From the NCBI GenBank assembly GCA_021795795.1, contig JAJYPA010000027.1, positions 1-35,450 on the forward strand: a stretch of 35,450 nucleotides of DNA. Direction: 5' to 3'. Below are positions 13,341-21,035 of this stretch, one piece after another. The notes under the pieces are model-generated. The model saw nothing but the letters and a program-made list of their open reading frames with translations, was not told where the DNA came from and made no database searches. This stretch comes from Pseudomonadota bacterium. Its GTDB lineage: Bacteria; Pseudomonadota; Gammaproteobacteria; Halothiobacillales; Halothiobacillaceae. Each line of letters opens with the position of its first letter. Position 1 is the stretch's first letter. Both the position numbers and the translations under genes were made by a program.

Positions 13341-14735
13341 ATGGCTGAAAACATCAATATCACTCAATCTGTCCAGGGAGACGAAGCCAGCTTGACGCAA
13401 GAGCAGATCAAGCGCGCCGAATTGCTGGCGGAGTACGAGAAAGATGTCGAGGGTCCGCGTAGCGAGCGTAATGCTGGAATCGAGGCCCATGACAAGGAAT
13501 GGGCAGAAAAGTGGGCGAAGCTGCAGGGCGAGATCGATCAGACAAGGGCCGACAAGGCAACCGAACTCGAAAAATCCTGCGTGCCGGCGAATCAGCGCAA
13601 GAGCATTCTGGACATGGAAGCCGCGAAGATCCTTGAATCACATGAAATCGGACGAGATCAAGCCGCCGCCGATCTTGATGCGAAGCTGCCGCAACCGAGA
13701 AAGTGGCTGGACTTCCTGCAGGAAAAATCCCTGAAAGACGGTGACCCCACGATTGCCGCACTGCTCGAGGAAGCCAAACAGTCGCCAGAACCGTCGTTTG
13801 AAGGCGCGTCGGACGGTCAAGCTTGTCCTGTTTTGTCGGGCTTGACGTACAAGATCGACAGGGATGGCGTTCACTACCAGCGCGGAGGGAAAGAGGTGCT
13901 GCGCGACATGGGACCGCGTCTCAGTGTGAAGAAACTGGATGACCGTGATATCGAAGCCGCTTTGCGCATTGCAGGACAGAAGTTCGATGTGAACCAGGGG
14001 CTTGTTCTGGTTGGAGATGCCGCATTCAAGATGCGTTCGGCGGAAATTGCCGGACGGCTCGGATTGCCTGTCCAGGGGCACGATCCGGTAATCCAGGCTG
14101 CCTGGGCGAAGGGCCGCGATAGCGTCAGCCCGCTCAAGCAAATGCAAATGCCCTTGATCGATCGCGCAATCTCCGGCGTGGTGCGGCAAGAAATCGACAT
14201 GCAGCCCGTTCATTTCCAACTTGATCCGCGTCTTGCCGATCAAGCGGGAAAGCTGGGTATCGGCATTGTCGAGCGCACGGACAAAGCCGTGACTGCCGAA
14301 ATGCCGGCTGAACGCTATCTGGCTGCGATGGCGGTATGGCGCAATACCAGCCGCGAGACGCTGGACAAGTTGGCTGGCGCCGATTTGACGAGACCTGACG
14401 ATCTCGATCTGGCGGAGCTTGGCCGGAACCAGGATGTTCTGCCGTTGATCGAAACTGACCGGAACGAATTGTCGCAGCTCGGGCGCGATCTTGTGCTCAT
14501 GCGCGACGCTTATGCGCTTGAAGCGCGGAAAAAAGGACTTGGAGACGACTTGTATATCACCAGCCAGGATCGCGTGCTCCGCGAATCCGAACGGCTGCAG
14601 AACGAGAAAATGCTGATCTCACGAAATGTTGATGAGCAGGCGAATGCGGTGAAAACCAGGGAAGCGAAGCGCGAGGTTGGGCATCAGCTTGGGCATGAAT
14701 TAAGTGGGGGCGACGATCTCGGTTTGGGTCAGTAA
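13341..14735 (+). CDS. LPD7-domain protein, like a detached relaxase C-terminal region
   Basis: Protein of 464 residues behind AAAGGAAGTGAAAC. Residues 20-155 are charged and helical with KWLDFLQEKSLKDGDPTIAA, similar to the segment after the catalytic domain in MOBP relaxases. Residues about 168-245 form an LPD7 domain (YKIDRDGVHYQRGGKEVLRD to FKMRSAEIAGRLGLPV) usually found at the tail of TraI/MobA relaxases or primases. The rest is helical and charged. No relaxase motifs (catalytic Tyr or HxDxxH-type histidine triad) are present. It probably works with the upstream primase or with a relaxase encoded elsewhere. It is followed by a terminator. Confidence 0.7.
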   Translation: MAENINITQSVQGDEASLTQEQIKRAELLAEYEKDVEGPRSERNAGIEAHDKEWAEKWAKLQGEIDQTRADKATELEKSCVPANQRKSILDMEAAKILESHEIGRDQAAADLDAKLPQPRKWLDFLQEKSLKDGDPTIAALLEEAKQSPEPSFEGASDGQACPVLSGLTYKIDRDGVHYQRGGKEVLRDMGPRLSVKKLDDRDIEAALRIAGQKFDVNQGLVLVGDAAFKMRSAEIAGRLGLPVQGHDPVIQAAWAKGRDSVSPLKQMQMPLIDRAISGVVRQEIDMQPVHFQLDPRLADQAGKLGIGIVERTDKAVTAEMPAERYLAAMAVWRNTSRETLDKLAGADLTRPDDLDLAELGRNQDVLPLIETDRNELSQLGRDLVLMRDAYALEARKKGLGDDLYITSQDRVLRESERLQNEKMLISRNVDEQANAVKTREAKREVGHQLGHELSGGDDLGLGQ

Positions 14736-14743
14736 TCAACAAC

Positions 14744-14771
14744 GGGGCTTTGGCCCCTTTTTGTCTTTTTT
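14744..14771 (+). terminator. Rho-independent terminator
   Basis: GGGGC, loop TTTG, GCCCC (14744-14757), followed by a T-rich run interrupted once. It lies 8 nt after the LPD7 gene stop. Confidence 0.85.
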
Positions 14772-14788
14772 AGAAGAAAGGAATTGAA

Positions 14789-14902
14789 ATGGAAGATCAG
14801 TATGTATCGATCGAAATCCCAGTTCGCGATGCGGACAAATTCGGCGCCGACGTGCGCCCGGAAAGTGAGGCCGAGGCAGACGAGGAGGTGAATCATGGCT
14901 GA
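14789..14902 (+). CDS. 37-residue acidic protein upstream of ardC
   Basis: ATG 14789 sits 6 nt after a strong AGAAAGGA and encodes 37 residues (opening MEDQYVSIEIPVRDADKF), very acidic in the second half (ESEAEADEEV). Its stop overlaps the ArdC-like start (ATG 14895) by 8 nt, so translation is probably coupled. It is the first gene after the terminator at 14744. No family was recognised. It could be a tiny acidic DNA-mimic-like or partner protein, or only a leader peptide for coupling. Confidence 0.6.
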   Translation: MEDQYVSIEIPVRDADKFGADVRPESEAEADEEVNHG

Positions 14903-16094
14903 AAGAGATTTTCGTCAGGAATTGACAGACAAGTTCGTTGCGGCGCTGGATGAGGGGAAGATTCCCTGGGGGCGCCCCTGGGATGAAGTCGGGGTTTCCG
15001 CGCGCCCGCGCAATGCGGTTTCGGGGCATGAGTACACTGGCGCGAACCGGATGGTGTTGACGCTGACGCAGTTGGATCAGAAATATGCCGATCCGCGCTG
15101 GCTGACGTTCAACCAGGCGCGGCATCTTGGCGGCGGTGTCGAAAAGGGGCAGAAGGGCACGCAGATCGAATTCTGGAGCGAAAAGCCTTTCTATACGCGC
15201 AAGGACGTCGATATCTCGCTGCACGGCGCGCCGGTGAAAGTCGTCAGCGAAAAGGATGGCGCGGTCATGCTTGCCGGCAATCGCTCGGCACGCACGGGCG
15301 ATCTCGACATCAAGCATGACGGGAAGGATTACGGATGGGGCCAGGCCGAGCGCAAGCTGAATATTCTCGTGTCACAGGTCCATACGCTGTTCAACGTCGA
15401 GCAGTGCCAAGATCTCGATATCAAGCCTTTCGACAAGGGTGCGGAGAAGCCGGGGCGGGTATTCACGCCGGTCGAACGGGGCGAACAGTTGATGGCGGCG
15501 ATGGCGAAAGACGGTGTGCGTTTTGCGGAGGCCCCGAACCATGCGTTCTACCAGCCCATGGCGGATTCCATCAGCCTGCCTCCCCGGGAGCATTTCAAGA
15601 GCCCGGAAACATTCTACGGCACCGCGCTTCACGAGTGCGGACATGCTACGGGGCACGAAAACCGCCTCAACCGGAGCATCCAGAATCCGTTCGGTTCGAT
15701 TGCTTATGCCAAGGAAGAGCTGGTCGCCGAAATGACCAGTGCTTTCCTGGGAGCCGAAACCGGGATCCCCCGCGATCTGGACGATCACAAGGCTTATATC
15801 CAGTCGTGGGCCGACGTGTTGCGCAATGACAAGAACGAGCTTTTCCGGGCAGCCAAGCAGGCGGGGCTGGCGGCGGACTACATGATCGCGAAGGAACAGG
15901 CGCTGGCGATTGAAGTGTCGGCTGAGTACGTCAAGGAAGCTGCCGGGCCTGATCATGAATTGACGGTCGAGCACGAAAAGTTTCTTGAGCATGCGACGAT
16001 CGGCGAAGCGCAGGCGGCTATCGAGTCGAGGAAGAGCGAGGTGCGCGAGGCGCGGGAATTGGAGGAAGAGACGGAAATGGAAGTGGGCTTCTGA
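14895..16094 (+). CDS. ardC: ArdC-type antirestriction protein (ssDNA-binding domain plus zincin)
   Basis: Protein of 399 residues. Residues 5-130 match the N-terminal ssDNA-binding domain of ArdC/TraC1 proteins (KIPWGRPW, GANRMVLTL, WLTFNQARHLGGGVEKGQKG). Residues about 190-345 are the metallopeptidase-like domain with the HExxH-type motif HECGHATGHENRL (246-250 and following), the third ligand candidate EELVAEM, and QSWADVLRNDKNELFRAAKQA. The last 50 residues are charged helix. ArdC proteins travel with or act on incoming single-stranded DNA and protect it from restriction. The motif has HECGH, so both histidines and the Glu are intact. The symbol is given by family similarity. Confidence 0.85.
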   Translation: MAERDFRQELTDKFVAALDEGKIPWGRPWDEVGVSARPRNAVSGHEYTGANRMVLTLTQLDQKYADPRWLTFNQARHLGGGVEKGQKGTQIEFWSEKPFYTRKDVDISLHGAPVKVVSEKDGAVMLAGNRSARTGDLDIKHDGKDYGWGQAERKLNILVSQVHTLFNVEQCQDLDIKPFDKGAEKPGRVFTPVERGEQLMAAMAKDGVRFAEAPNHAFYQPMADSISLPPREHFKSPETFYGTALHECGHATGHENRLNRSIQNPFGSIAYAKEELVAEMTSAFLGAETGIPRDLDDHKAYIQSWADVLRNDKNELFRAAKQAGLAADYMIAKEQALAIEVSAEYVKEAAGPDHELTVEHEKFLEHATIGEAQAAIESRKSEVREARELEEETEMEVGF

Positions 16095-16124
16095 GAGCCT
16101 TTCCGTGCTTGCGGAATCATCAAG

Positions 16125-16145
16125 CGGCCCCGTTCGGGGCCGTTT
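16125..16145 (+). terminator. Probable rho-independent terminator
   Basis: CGGCCCC (16125-16131), loop GTTC, GGGGCCG (16136-16142), then only TTTCGCT. The hairpin is strong but the T-tract is short, so termination may be partial before traG. Confidence 0.65.
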
Positions 16146-16205
16146 CGCTGGAAGTCCCCGATAGAGCTTCTCCTGCGGAATGAACTGACACATCAAGGAA
16201 AAAAC

Positions 16206-18032
16206 ATGGCAACAAACGAGCTTTACCACATCCCAAGAGCACAGGGCGACATGACGAAGATCGTCTGGCCGTCCTTTGGGCTATTTTTGATGATCGTGCT
16301 GTTGTCATTGTGGGGGGCGACAGAGTATTCGGCGTGGGCCTTGGGCTGGAACCCTGTGCTCGGCAAGCCGATATTCGGCGCATCCGTCTATGAGCCGTGG
16401 GACGTGCTGATCTGGACGTGGAAATACAATTCCCCGGCTTACGGCATGCCTGTGATGAATATCTTCGAGAAAGCGCATATCGTGATGGGGGGCGGTGGAT
16501 TGGCGGCGCTACTGATTCCGGTCGGGTACGCTTTCATGCGCACCAGGAAAGCGTCAGGGGAAAAGAATGATCTTCATGGCTCGGCGCACTGGGCCGATGA
16601 CGAGGAAGTGTCAAAGACAAAGCTCCTGCCGGACGACTCGAACCGGGGCGGTGTGTATTTCGGTGCGTATGCCAACAATAAAGGAAAAACGGCATATCTG
16701 CGGCATAAAGGACCGGAACACATGATGGTTTTCGCGCCGACCCGCTCGGGCAAAGGGGTGGGGATCGTCATCCCGACGCTGCTGTCGTGGGATCAGTCGG
16801 TTTTGGTTCATGACATCAAGGGCGAAAACTGGCATCTGACCTCCGGGTTTCGCAAGAAAATACTCGGGCAGCGTGTGATCAAGTTCGATCCGACCTCGCT
16901 TGATTCCGCGCGATTCAATCCGCTTTCGGAAATTCGGCAGGGCACTGAGTTTGAGACGCGAGACGTGCAGAATATCGCAACGATGATCGTGGATCCGGAT
17001 GGAAGAGGGCTGAACGACCATTGGGCTAAAACAGGTTTTGATTTGCTGGTCGGGGTGATTCTGCATGTTCTCTATGCAGAAAGCGATAAGAGCCTGGCGA
17101 GGGTTCAATCGCTGTTGACCGAGCCGCCTCCTTTCACCTTTCCCGCTGATGGGGCAAAGCCGAAGACCGGTATCCAGACGGTCATGGAAAGAATAAGGGA
17201 TACGCAGCACCTTGGTGATCGCCCCCACCCGGTTGCTCAACAGTCTGCGCAGTCGTTTTTGAATAAAGCGCCGAATGAAGCCAGCGGTGTACTTTCAACG
17301 GCGCTGTCATTCCTGTCCTTGTATAAGGACGATATTGTGGCGGCGAATACGCGCGTATCGGACTTCACGATCGAGAGCCTGATGCAGGAAAAAACCAGTC
17401 TGTATCTTGTGGTCCCGCCGAGCGACAAGGATCGCCTGAAGCCGCTGACTCGACTGATCATCAACCAGGTTACCCGGCGACTGACCGAAGAAATGGGGTT
17501 CAATGATGACGGTTCCGGGAAAAGCCGCTATGAGCATCGGCTTCTGCTGCTGCTCGATGAGTTCCCGAGTCTCGGAAAGCTGGACATTTTTCAGGAAGCA
17601 CTCGCGTTCATCGCCGGGTATGGACTCAAAGCCATGCTGATCGTACAAGATTTAAGTCAGCTTTATGCAGCGTATGGCAAGGATGAGTCGATTATTTCGA
17701 ACTGTCATATCCGAATCGCGTTCGCGCCGAACAAGATCGAGACGGCTGAGCTGCTGAGCAAGATGAGCGGGCAAGCGACCGTCACGCACGCGCAGCGGCA
17801 ATATAGCGGCAATCGGCTGGCTGTGGTGCTGCAACACGTCAATACGAATGAGCAGATCGTGCAAAGGCCGCTGCTGACACCCGACGAAGCGATGCGCCTC
17901 CCTGCAGGTGACGAGATTGTGTTTGTCGCGGGACACGCGCCGATTTATTGCCAGAAGATCAAGTATTACGCGGATCCTGCTTTCTCTGAACGGGTCAAGA
18001 TCGGCCCGCCGAAGGATACCGGGCGAGGCTGA
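16206..18032 (+). CDS. traG: Coupling protein TraG/VirD4
   Basis: Protein of 608 residues. Two N-terminal membrane segments (WPSFGLFLMIVLLSLWGA and ALLIPVGYAF) precede the RecA-like ATPase with Walker A APTRSGKGVG (177-186) and Walker B LLLLLDEFPSLG (446-457), followed by the AAD-flanking Gln motif LIVQDLSQL. It also keeps the characteristic VHDIKGENW. This ring ATPase brings the relaxase-DNA complex to the secretion channel. It starts behind AAGGA and is followed 5 nt later by traF, the RP4-type pairing. Confidence 0.95.
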   Translation: MATNELYHIPRAQGDMTKIVWPSFGLFLMIVLLSLWGATEYSAWALGWNPVLGKPIFGASVYEPWDVLIWTWKYNSPAYGMPVMNIFEKAHIVMGGGGLAALLIPVGYAFMRTRKASGEKNDLHGSAHWADDEEVSKTKLLPDDSNRGGVYFGAYANNKGKTAYLRHKGPEHMMVFAPTRSGKGVGIVIPTLLSWDQSVLVHDIKGENWHLTSGFRKKILGQRVIKFDPTSLDSARFNPLSEIRQGTEFETRDVQNIATMIVDPDGRGLNDHWAKTGFDLLVGVILHVLYAESDKSLARVQSLLTEPPPFTFPADGAKPKTGIQTVMERIRDTQHLGDRPHPVAQQSAQSFLNKAPNEASGVLSTALSFLSLYKDDIVAANTRVSDFTIESLMQEKTSLYLVVPPSDKDRLKPLTRLIINQVTRRLTEEMGFNDDGSGKSRYEHRLLLLLDEFPSLGKLDIFQEALAFIAGYGLKAMLIVQDLSQLYAAYGKDESIISNCHIRIAFAPNKIETAELLSKMSGQATVTHAQRQYSGNRLAVVLQHVNTNEQIVQRPLLTPDEAMRLPAGDEIVFVAGHAPIYCQKIKYYADPAFSERVKIGPPKDTGRG

Positions 18033-18037
18033 ATCTG

Positions 18038-18568
18038 ATGCCCTTTTCTTTGACTATTCTGCCCGGACGATGGGATCGGTTGCTGGTTCCGTTAATCATT
18101 CTTGTCGACTTGACTGCATCGGTTGCCGCCTTGGGGTATGTTGGGGTCAGGGTCAACTGGACGTGCTCTGAACCTCTTGGGGTATATTGGATTCGCCCTA
18201 TAGCGGCGCCGCTTCGCGTGGGGCAGATGATTGAGTTCTGTCCCCCGGTCAGGCGGTATTCGTTCATGCTCCAGGGGGGGTGTCCTGGCGGCTCTGATCC
18301 GTTTTTCAAGGAAATCGTCGGCGTGCCGGGTTATTGGGTCACTGTGACGGCATCAGGGGTGACGATCAACGGCCTAATGCTGCCAGGCAGCCGCCCCCGT
18401 CGTCATGCGCGATCAGATCCCTCGATCGCTTTGCCGGTGCTGCGCGGCACATTCAGGCTTGGGCCGGGCCAGTATTGGACGTATGGAAGCGGACTGCCGG
18501 CGGAGTCGTTCGATTCGCGGTACTGGGGTCCGGTCGGAATAGGCGCTGTGCGTGGGGTGAGCGGATAA
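18038..18568 (+). CDS. traF: Conjugative signal peptidase TraF (S26 family)
   Basis: Protein of 176 residues with one N-terminal membrane anchor (LLVPLIILVDLTASVAALGY). The catalytic Ser lies in CSEPLGVYW (Ser 44) and the Lys in PFFKEIVGVPG (Lys 91), as in TraF and type I signal peptidases. The usual PGD is PGY here. In RP4 TraF trims and circularises the pilin TrbC, which is also encoded in this window (5583). It follows traG closely and ends 1 nt before the convergent IHF gene. A degenerate second copy is at 22465-22636. Confidence 0.88.
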   Translation: MPFSLTILPGRWDRLLVPLIILVDLTASVAALGYVGVRVNWTCSEPLGVYWIRPIAAPLRVGQMIEFCPPVRRYSFMLQGGCPGGSDPFFKEIVGVPGYWVTVTASGVTINGLMLPGSRPRRHARSDPSIALPVLRGTFRLGPGQYWTYGSGLPAESFDSRYWGPVGIGAVRGVSG

Positions 18569-18853
18569 TCAGCCCGTGACGTTGACTCGTTCCCGCATTT
18601 CCGTTCCGGGCCGGAAGTGCGGAACGTATTTCCCTGGTACCTCGACCGGATCGCCGGACTTCGGGTTGCGCCCGATCTTCCCCGGACGGTAATTCAGCGA
18701 AAAAGCACCAAATCCCCTGATCTCGATCCTGCGTCCGGACGTCAAACTGGACGCCATGGTTTTCAGGATCAGGTTTACAGCCATGCTCGTGTCATTGTGT
18801 GCAAGGTGGCTGTGCTTTTTGGCAAGGTTGTCGATCAGTTCTGATTTAGTCAC
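18569..18853 (-). CDS. ihfB: Integration host factor beta-type DNA-bending protein
   Basis: Protein of 94 residues beginning at GTG 18853. The HU/IHF fold is clear: [17 protein letters not shown], then [20 protein letters not shown] and [19 protein letters not shown]. The RGFGAF arm base and the [11 protein letters not shown] ending indicate the IHF beta subunit rather than HU. IHF bends DNA at oriT, att sites and sigma-54 promoters. The start overlaps the stop of the upstream antitoxin-like gene by 8 nt. Being on a mobile element, it is probably an additional copy to the chromosomal one; no alpha subunit is nearby. Confidence 0.88.
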   Translation of the reverse strand: MTKSELIDNLAKKHSHLAHNDTSMAVNLILKTMASSLTSGRRIEIRGFGAFSLNYRPGKIGRNPKSGDPVEVPGKYVPHFRPGTEMRERVNVTG

Positions 18854-19103
18854 CGGATACAGACCTTAATTTGATTTCCAACGTGCATCCTACCGCCTTG
18901 GCATATTTTCGCAAGGTGGATAGCGATGGCGAGTAGTTGAGCGAGGGGGATTCAATTCTCGCCACGGCAGGGGCCTTGACTATATTTGTTCCGCAACATC
19001 GGCTTGCGTCAGCCCAAATCTTGCGCGAGCAGCCAAGTTCATGCAGCAGCGCAAATTCTTCTTCCAGTGCGGCGTAAGCTTCGGCTACTTCGGGCTTTTC
19101 CAA
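18846..19103 (-). pseudogene. XRE/HigA-type antitoxin with HTH scrambled by two compensating frameshifts
   Basis: The open frame has 85 residues. The N-terminus (AYAALEEEFALLHEL) and C-terminus (APAVARIESPSLNYSPSLSTLRKYAKAVGCTLEI) match HTH antitoxins. Between them the frame reads GCSRKIWADASRCCGTNI, which fits no HTH. One frame over, the same DNA reads AARARFGLTQADVAEQI, the expected recognition helices. So one base was gained near 19030 and one lost near 18980. The reading frame stays open but helix-turn-helix binding should be lost. No toxin lies beside it. Its stop overlaps the ihfB start, so translation through it may still drive ihfB. Confidence 0.7.
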
Positions 19104-19178
19104 AGCGCGAGCCTTGAGTTCTTCACGTGTCAGCAGCGTTCGACTCCTGACATGCGTTGTCGCACTATCTAAATAAGC

Positions 19179-19478
19179 TTAAACGTGGGCTGCATCTTCA
19201 AAGCTGATTGAAATCTTCTTGCCTATTGCTCTTGCGGCCTTCGCAATCGTGGCTAATGTGATCGAGTGGTATCGTGGATCCAGAAGCCGGTCAAGTTGAG
19301 TTCGGCTTGTTCCGATGCGCCGGGCCATCTCGCTTTTTGAAATGTGAGACTCAATCATTGCTTGCTCAATCATGCATGCAACTACTTTTTTGATTGCGCC
19401 TGCCTCAACTTCGTCAAAAATTCCCTCTTCCCGAAGAAAATCATCGAAGTCGCTTCCAATATGTTCATTCGCGCTCAT
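19179..19478 (-). CDS. XRE-family antitoxin
   Basis: Protein of 99 residues from ATG 19478 behind GAGAGG. The HTH is intact (ISKSEMARRIGTSRTQLDRLLDPRYHSITLATIAKAARAIG) and the last part KKISISFEDA is the usual antitoxin end. It follows its toxin with an ATGA overlap, the toxin-first layout of HigBA-like modules. The toxin is now broken by a nonsense codon and an insertion sequence, leaving this as an orphan antitoxin, perhaps still expressed. Confidence 0.85.
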   Translation of the reverse strand: MSANEHIGSDFDDFLREEGIFDEVEAGAIKKVVACMIEQAMIESHISKSEMARRIGTSRTQLDRLLDPRYHSITLATIAKAARAIGKKISISFEDAAHV

Positions 19479-19828
19479 TTGTTACCTCTCAACATTTTTA
19501 ACCGATCTTTTGCAAGATCCAATTCCTTCTTCGGGGTTTGCTGATCTTTCTTGATGAATCCGTGCAGTAAGATCATTGTCGCTCCATCAACCACAAATAG
19601 CACCCGCGCTATTCGATTTTCCAGTCTTGTGCGTACTTCCCATATATCGCCATCCAGGTGATCCACCAACGGTAAACCAAGTGGCCAGCCGTATTGGACG
19701 GCACGGATATCCTCGCCAATCTCTCTTTACTCTGTGATGGGCAAGGATCGGAGCCAGTCACGAACCGGTTCCGACAAGGAAGCCTTTTGCCTGAAAAACT
19801 TAACTGAAAGCTTCGGTCCATTTTTTAT

Positions 19829-19853
19829 GTGGGGTATTCAGCTATTTACGGTA
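19829..19853 (+). repeat. Left terminal inverted repeat of the IS, with flanking target duplication
   Basis: 25 bp, exact reverse complement of 20939-20963. TTTTTTAT target repeat at 19821-19828. Confidence 0.93.
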
Positions 19854-20922
19854 ATGCCGACCGCCAAGGGTGTGTTGGCACAGAGATATCGAGTGATGCC
19901 GGCGCTTTATTGCGAAGGTTGGATGGCACGGCGAACTCCTGCTTCTCATTTTTTGGCTTAGGATTGGCAACAAGCTCATGAAAGCGCATTGGATGCATGG
20001 CAACACACTGCTCAATCAATCGAAAGAAGAGCATGCCGCGATGGGCGGACTTGCGGCGGTTGAATCTGAACGCAAATTCGTCCAGATAAGCCTGCAGATG
20101 ATCTTCTTCGAAGGAACCCTGATGCGTCCCCATCAGCCAGCGCTTAACGAGCGCCGCGACACGGTGTACGCCTGGCAAAACTTCGTTGGCATCCTTGCCA
20201 GAGCCACTAATGGAGGTTCCATGATGAATATATTCGTCTTTTGTGGCGCCTGGATAGGACGTAAGCCCGTCGGTGTAAATAGTCGAGCCCGTTTTGATAT
20301 GCTTCTGAATAAATGCCTTGAGCGTTTCAGTTTCGGCGTTGGGGATAATCTGCAAGCGGCAGCGCCCAAAGCCTTTTGGGGAGAGCAATTCCACTGCGAC
20401 CGCCACCAAAACCTTGCCTCCGGCGCCGCGCCCGCGCTTGCCGTGCCGAACGCCTCCAAAGACGGTTTCATCTACTTCAACGTGTCCGGACAACATATCG
20501 TGCCCAGCATTGCTGATGGCGCACCGGAATCGGTGCAGCGTCGCCCAAGCCGTAGGGTAGGAGCCAAATCCGAGGATTCGATGAAGCGTTTTGGCGGAAA
20601 CGCCATTTTTAGCAGAGGTCATGTGCCATGCGGCCGCAAACCAGACGGTCAGAGGCGTTCTGGCGTGGTGAAAGATCGTGCCTGCGGTAGAAGAGACTCG
20701 ATTGCGGCACGCATCGCACCACCATTTGCTATTCTTCATGCGCCAGCCCTTAGATCCGTGACACGAAGGGCATTCAAAGCCGTCCTTCCATCGAATCCAG
20801 TCAAGGTAGTCGAGACAGGCGGCATCATCCGAAAACCACGCCATAAACTCTGCGTAGTTGCGCGGGTAATCAGCCCCCGCTTTGGGAGTCTTGCGTTGTG
20901 AGGGCGCGCTCTTTGATTCCAT
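19846..20922 (-). CDS. IS1595-family transposase
   Basis: Protein of 358 residues. The N-terminal part has a zinc-ribbon (FECPSCHGSKG ... WWCDACR) and TGTIFHHARTPL-like sequence typical of ISXO2/IS1595 transposases. The DDE-type catalytic core shows VEVDETVFGG, IYTDGLTSYPG and HQGSFEEDHLQAYLDEFAFR followed by FNRR. Full length with no frame breaks. TATAAT (20929-20934 on the minus strand) lies 6-7 nt upstream of the start codon, so the mRNA may be leaderless. The stop lies inside the left terminal repeat. Confidence 0.93.
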   Translation of the reverse strand: MESKSAPSQRKTPKAGADYPRNYAEFMAWFSDDAACLDYLDWIRWKDGFECPSCHGSKGWRMKNSKWWCDACRNRVSSTAGTIFHHARTPLTVWFAAAWHMTSAKNGVSAKTLHRILGFGSYPTAWATLHRFRCAISNAGHDMLSGHVEVDETVFGGVRHGKRGRGAGGKVLVAVAVELLSPKGFGRCRLQIIPNAETETLKAFIQKHIKTGSTIYTDGLTSYPGATKDEYIHHGTSISGSGKDANEVLPGVHRVAALVKRWLMGTHQGSFEEDHLQAYLDEFAFRFNRRKSAHRGMLFFRLIEQCVAMHPMRFHELVANPKPKNEKQEFAVPSNLRNKAPASLDISVPTHPWRSALP

Positions 20923-20938
20923 GGCGCAATTATAGTGC

Positions 20939-20963
20939 TACCGTAAATAGCTGAATACCCCAC
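20939..20963 (-). repeat. Right terminal inverted repeat of the IS, with flanking target duplication
   Basis: 25 bp, exact reverse complement of 19829-19853. TTTTTTAT target repeat at 20964-20971. Confidence 0.93.
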
Positions 20964-21035
20964 TTTTTTATTGCAACATGATTCATTCAGTGGTGTACCT
21001 TTTTAGGTTCATGCTACTATGATGTCCTGATAAAA

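Larger units (their letters stand above)
19829..20963 (-). mobile_element. IS1595-family (ISXO2-like) insertion sequence, 1135 bp
   Basis: Perfect 25-bp terminal inverted repeats (19829-19853 and 20939-20963, beginning GTGGGGTATTCAGC) flank one transposase gene. TTTTTTAT occurs immediately outside both ends (19821-19828 and 20964-20971), an 8-bp target duplication as expected for IS1595. Intact ends and an unbroken transposase suggest recent insertion. It landed in the ninth codon region of a toxin gene. Confidence 0.93.
19475..20986 (-). pseudogene. RelE/Gp49-type toxin, interrupted by an insertion sequence and a nonsense codon
   Basis: Removing the IS (19829-20963) and one 8-bp target repeat restores one frame from ATG 20986 to the stop at 19475, 122 codons. 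It reads KLSVKFFRQKASLSEPVRDW near the start, then EIGEDIRAVQYGWPLGLPLV, DGDIWEVRTRLENRIARVLF and LLHGFIKKDQQTPKKELDLA, a complete phage-derived Gp49-like RelE toxin. Codon 19727-19729 is TAA in place of a residue that alignment by eye suggests was Arg or Lys. So two independent lesions disable it. The 64-residue open piece 19475-19669 is only its 3' part. Confidence 0.8.

Noticed and set aside
15372..16229. Minus-strand frame of 285 codons over ardC
   Set aside because: Antisense shadow of a gene with intact ArdC motifs; no own ribosome-binding site or family.
19978..20901. Plus-strand frame of 307 codons inside the IS
   Set aside because: Shadow of the IS1595 transposase on the other strand.
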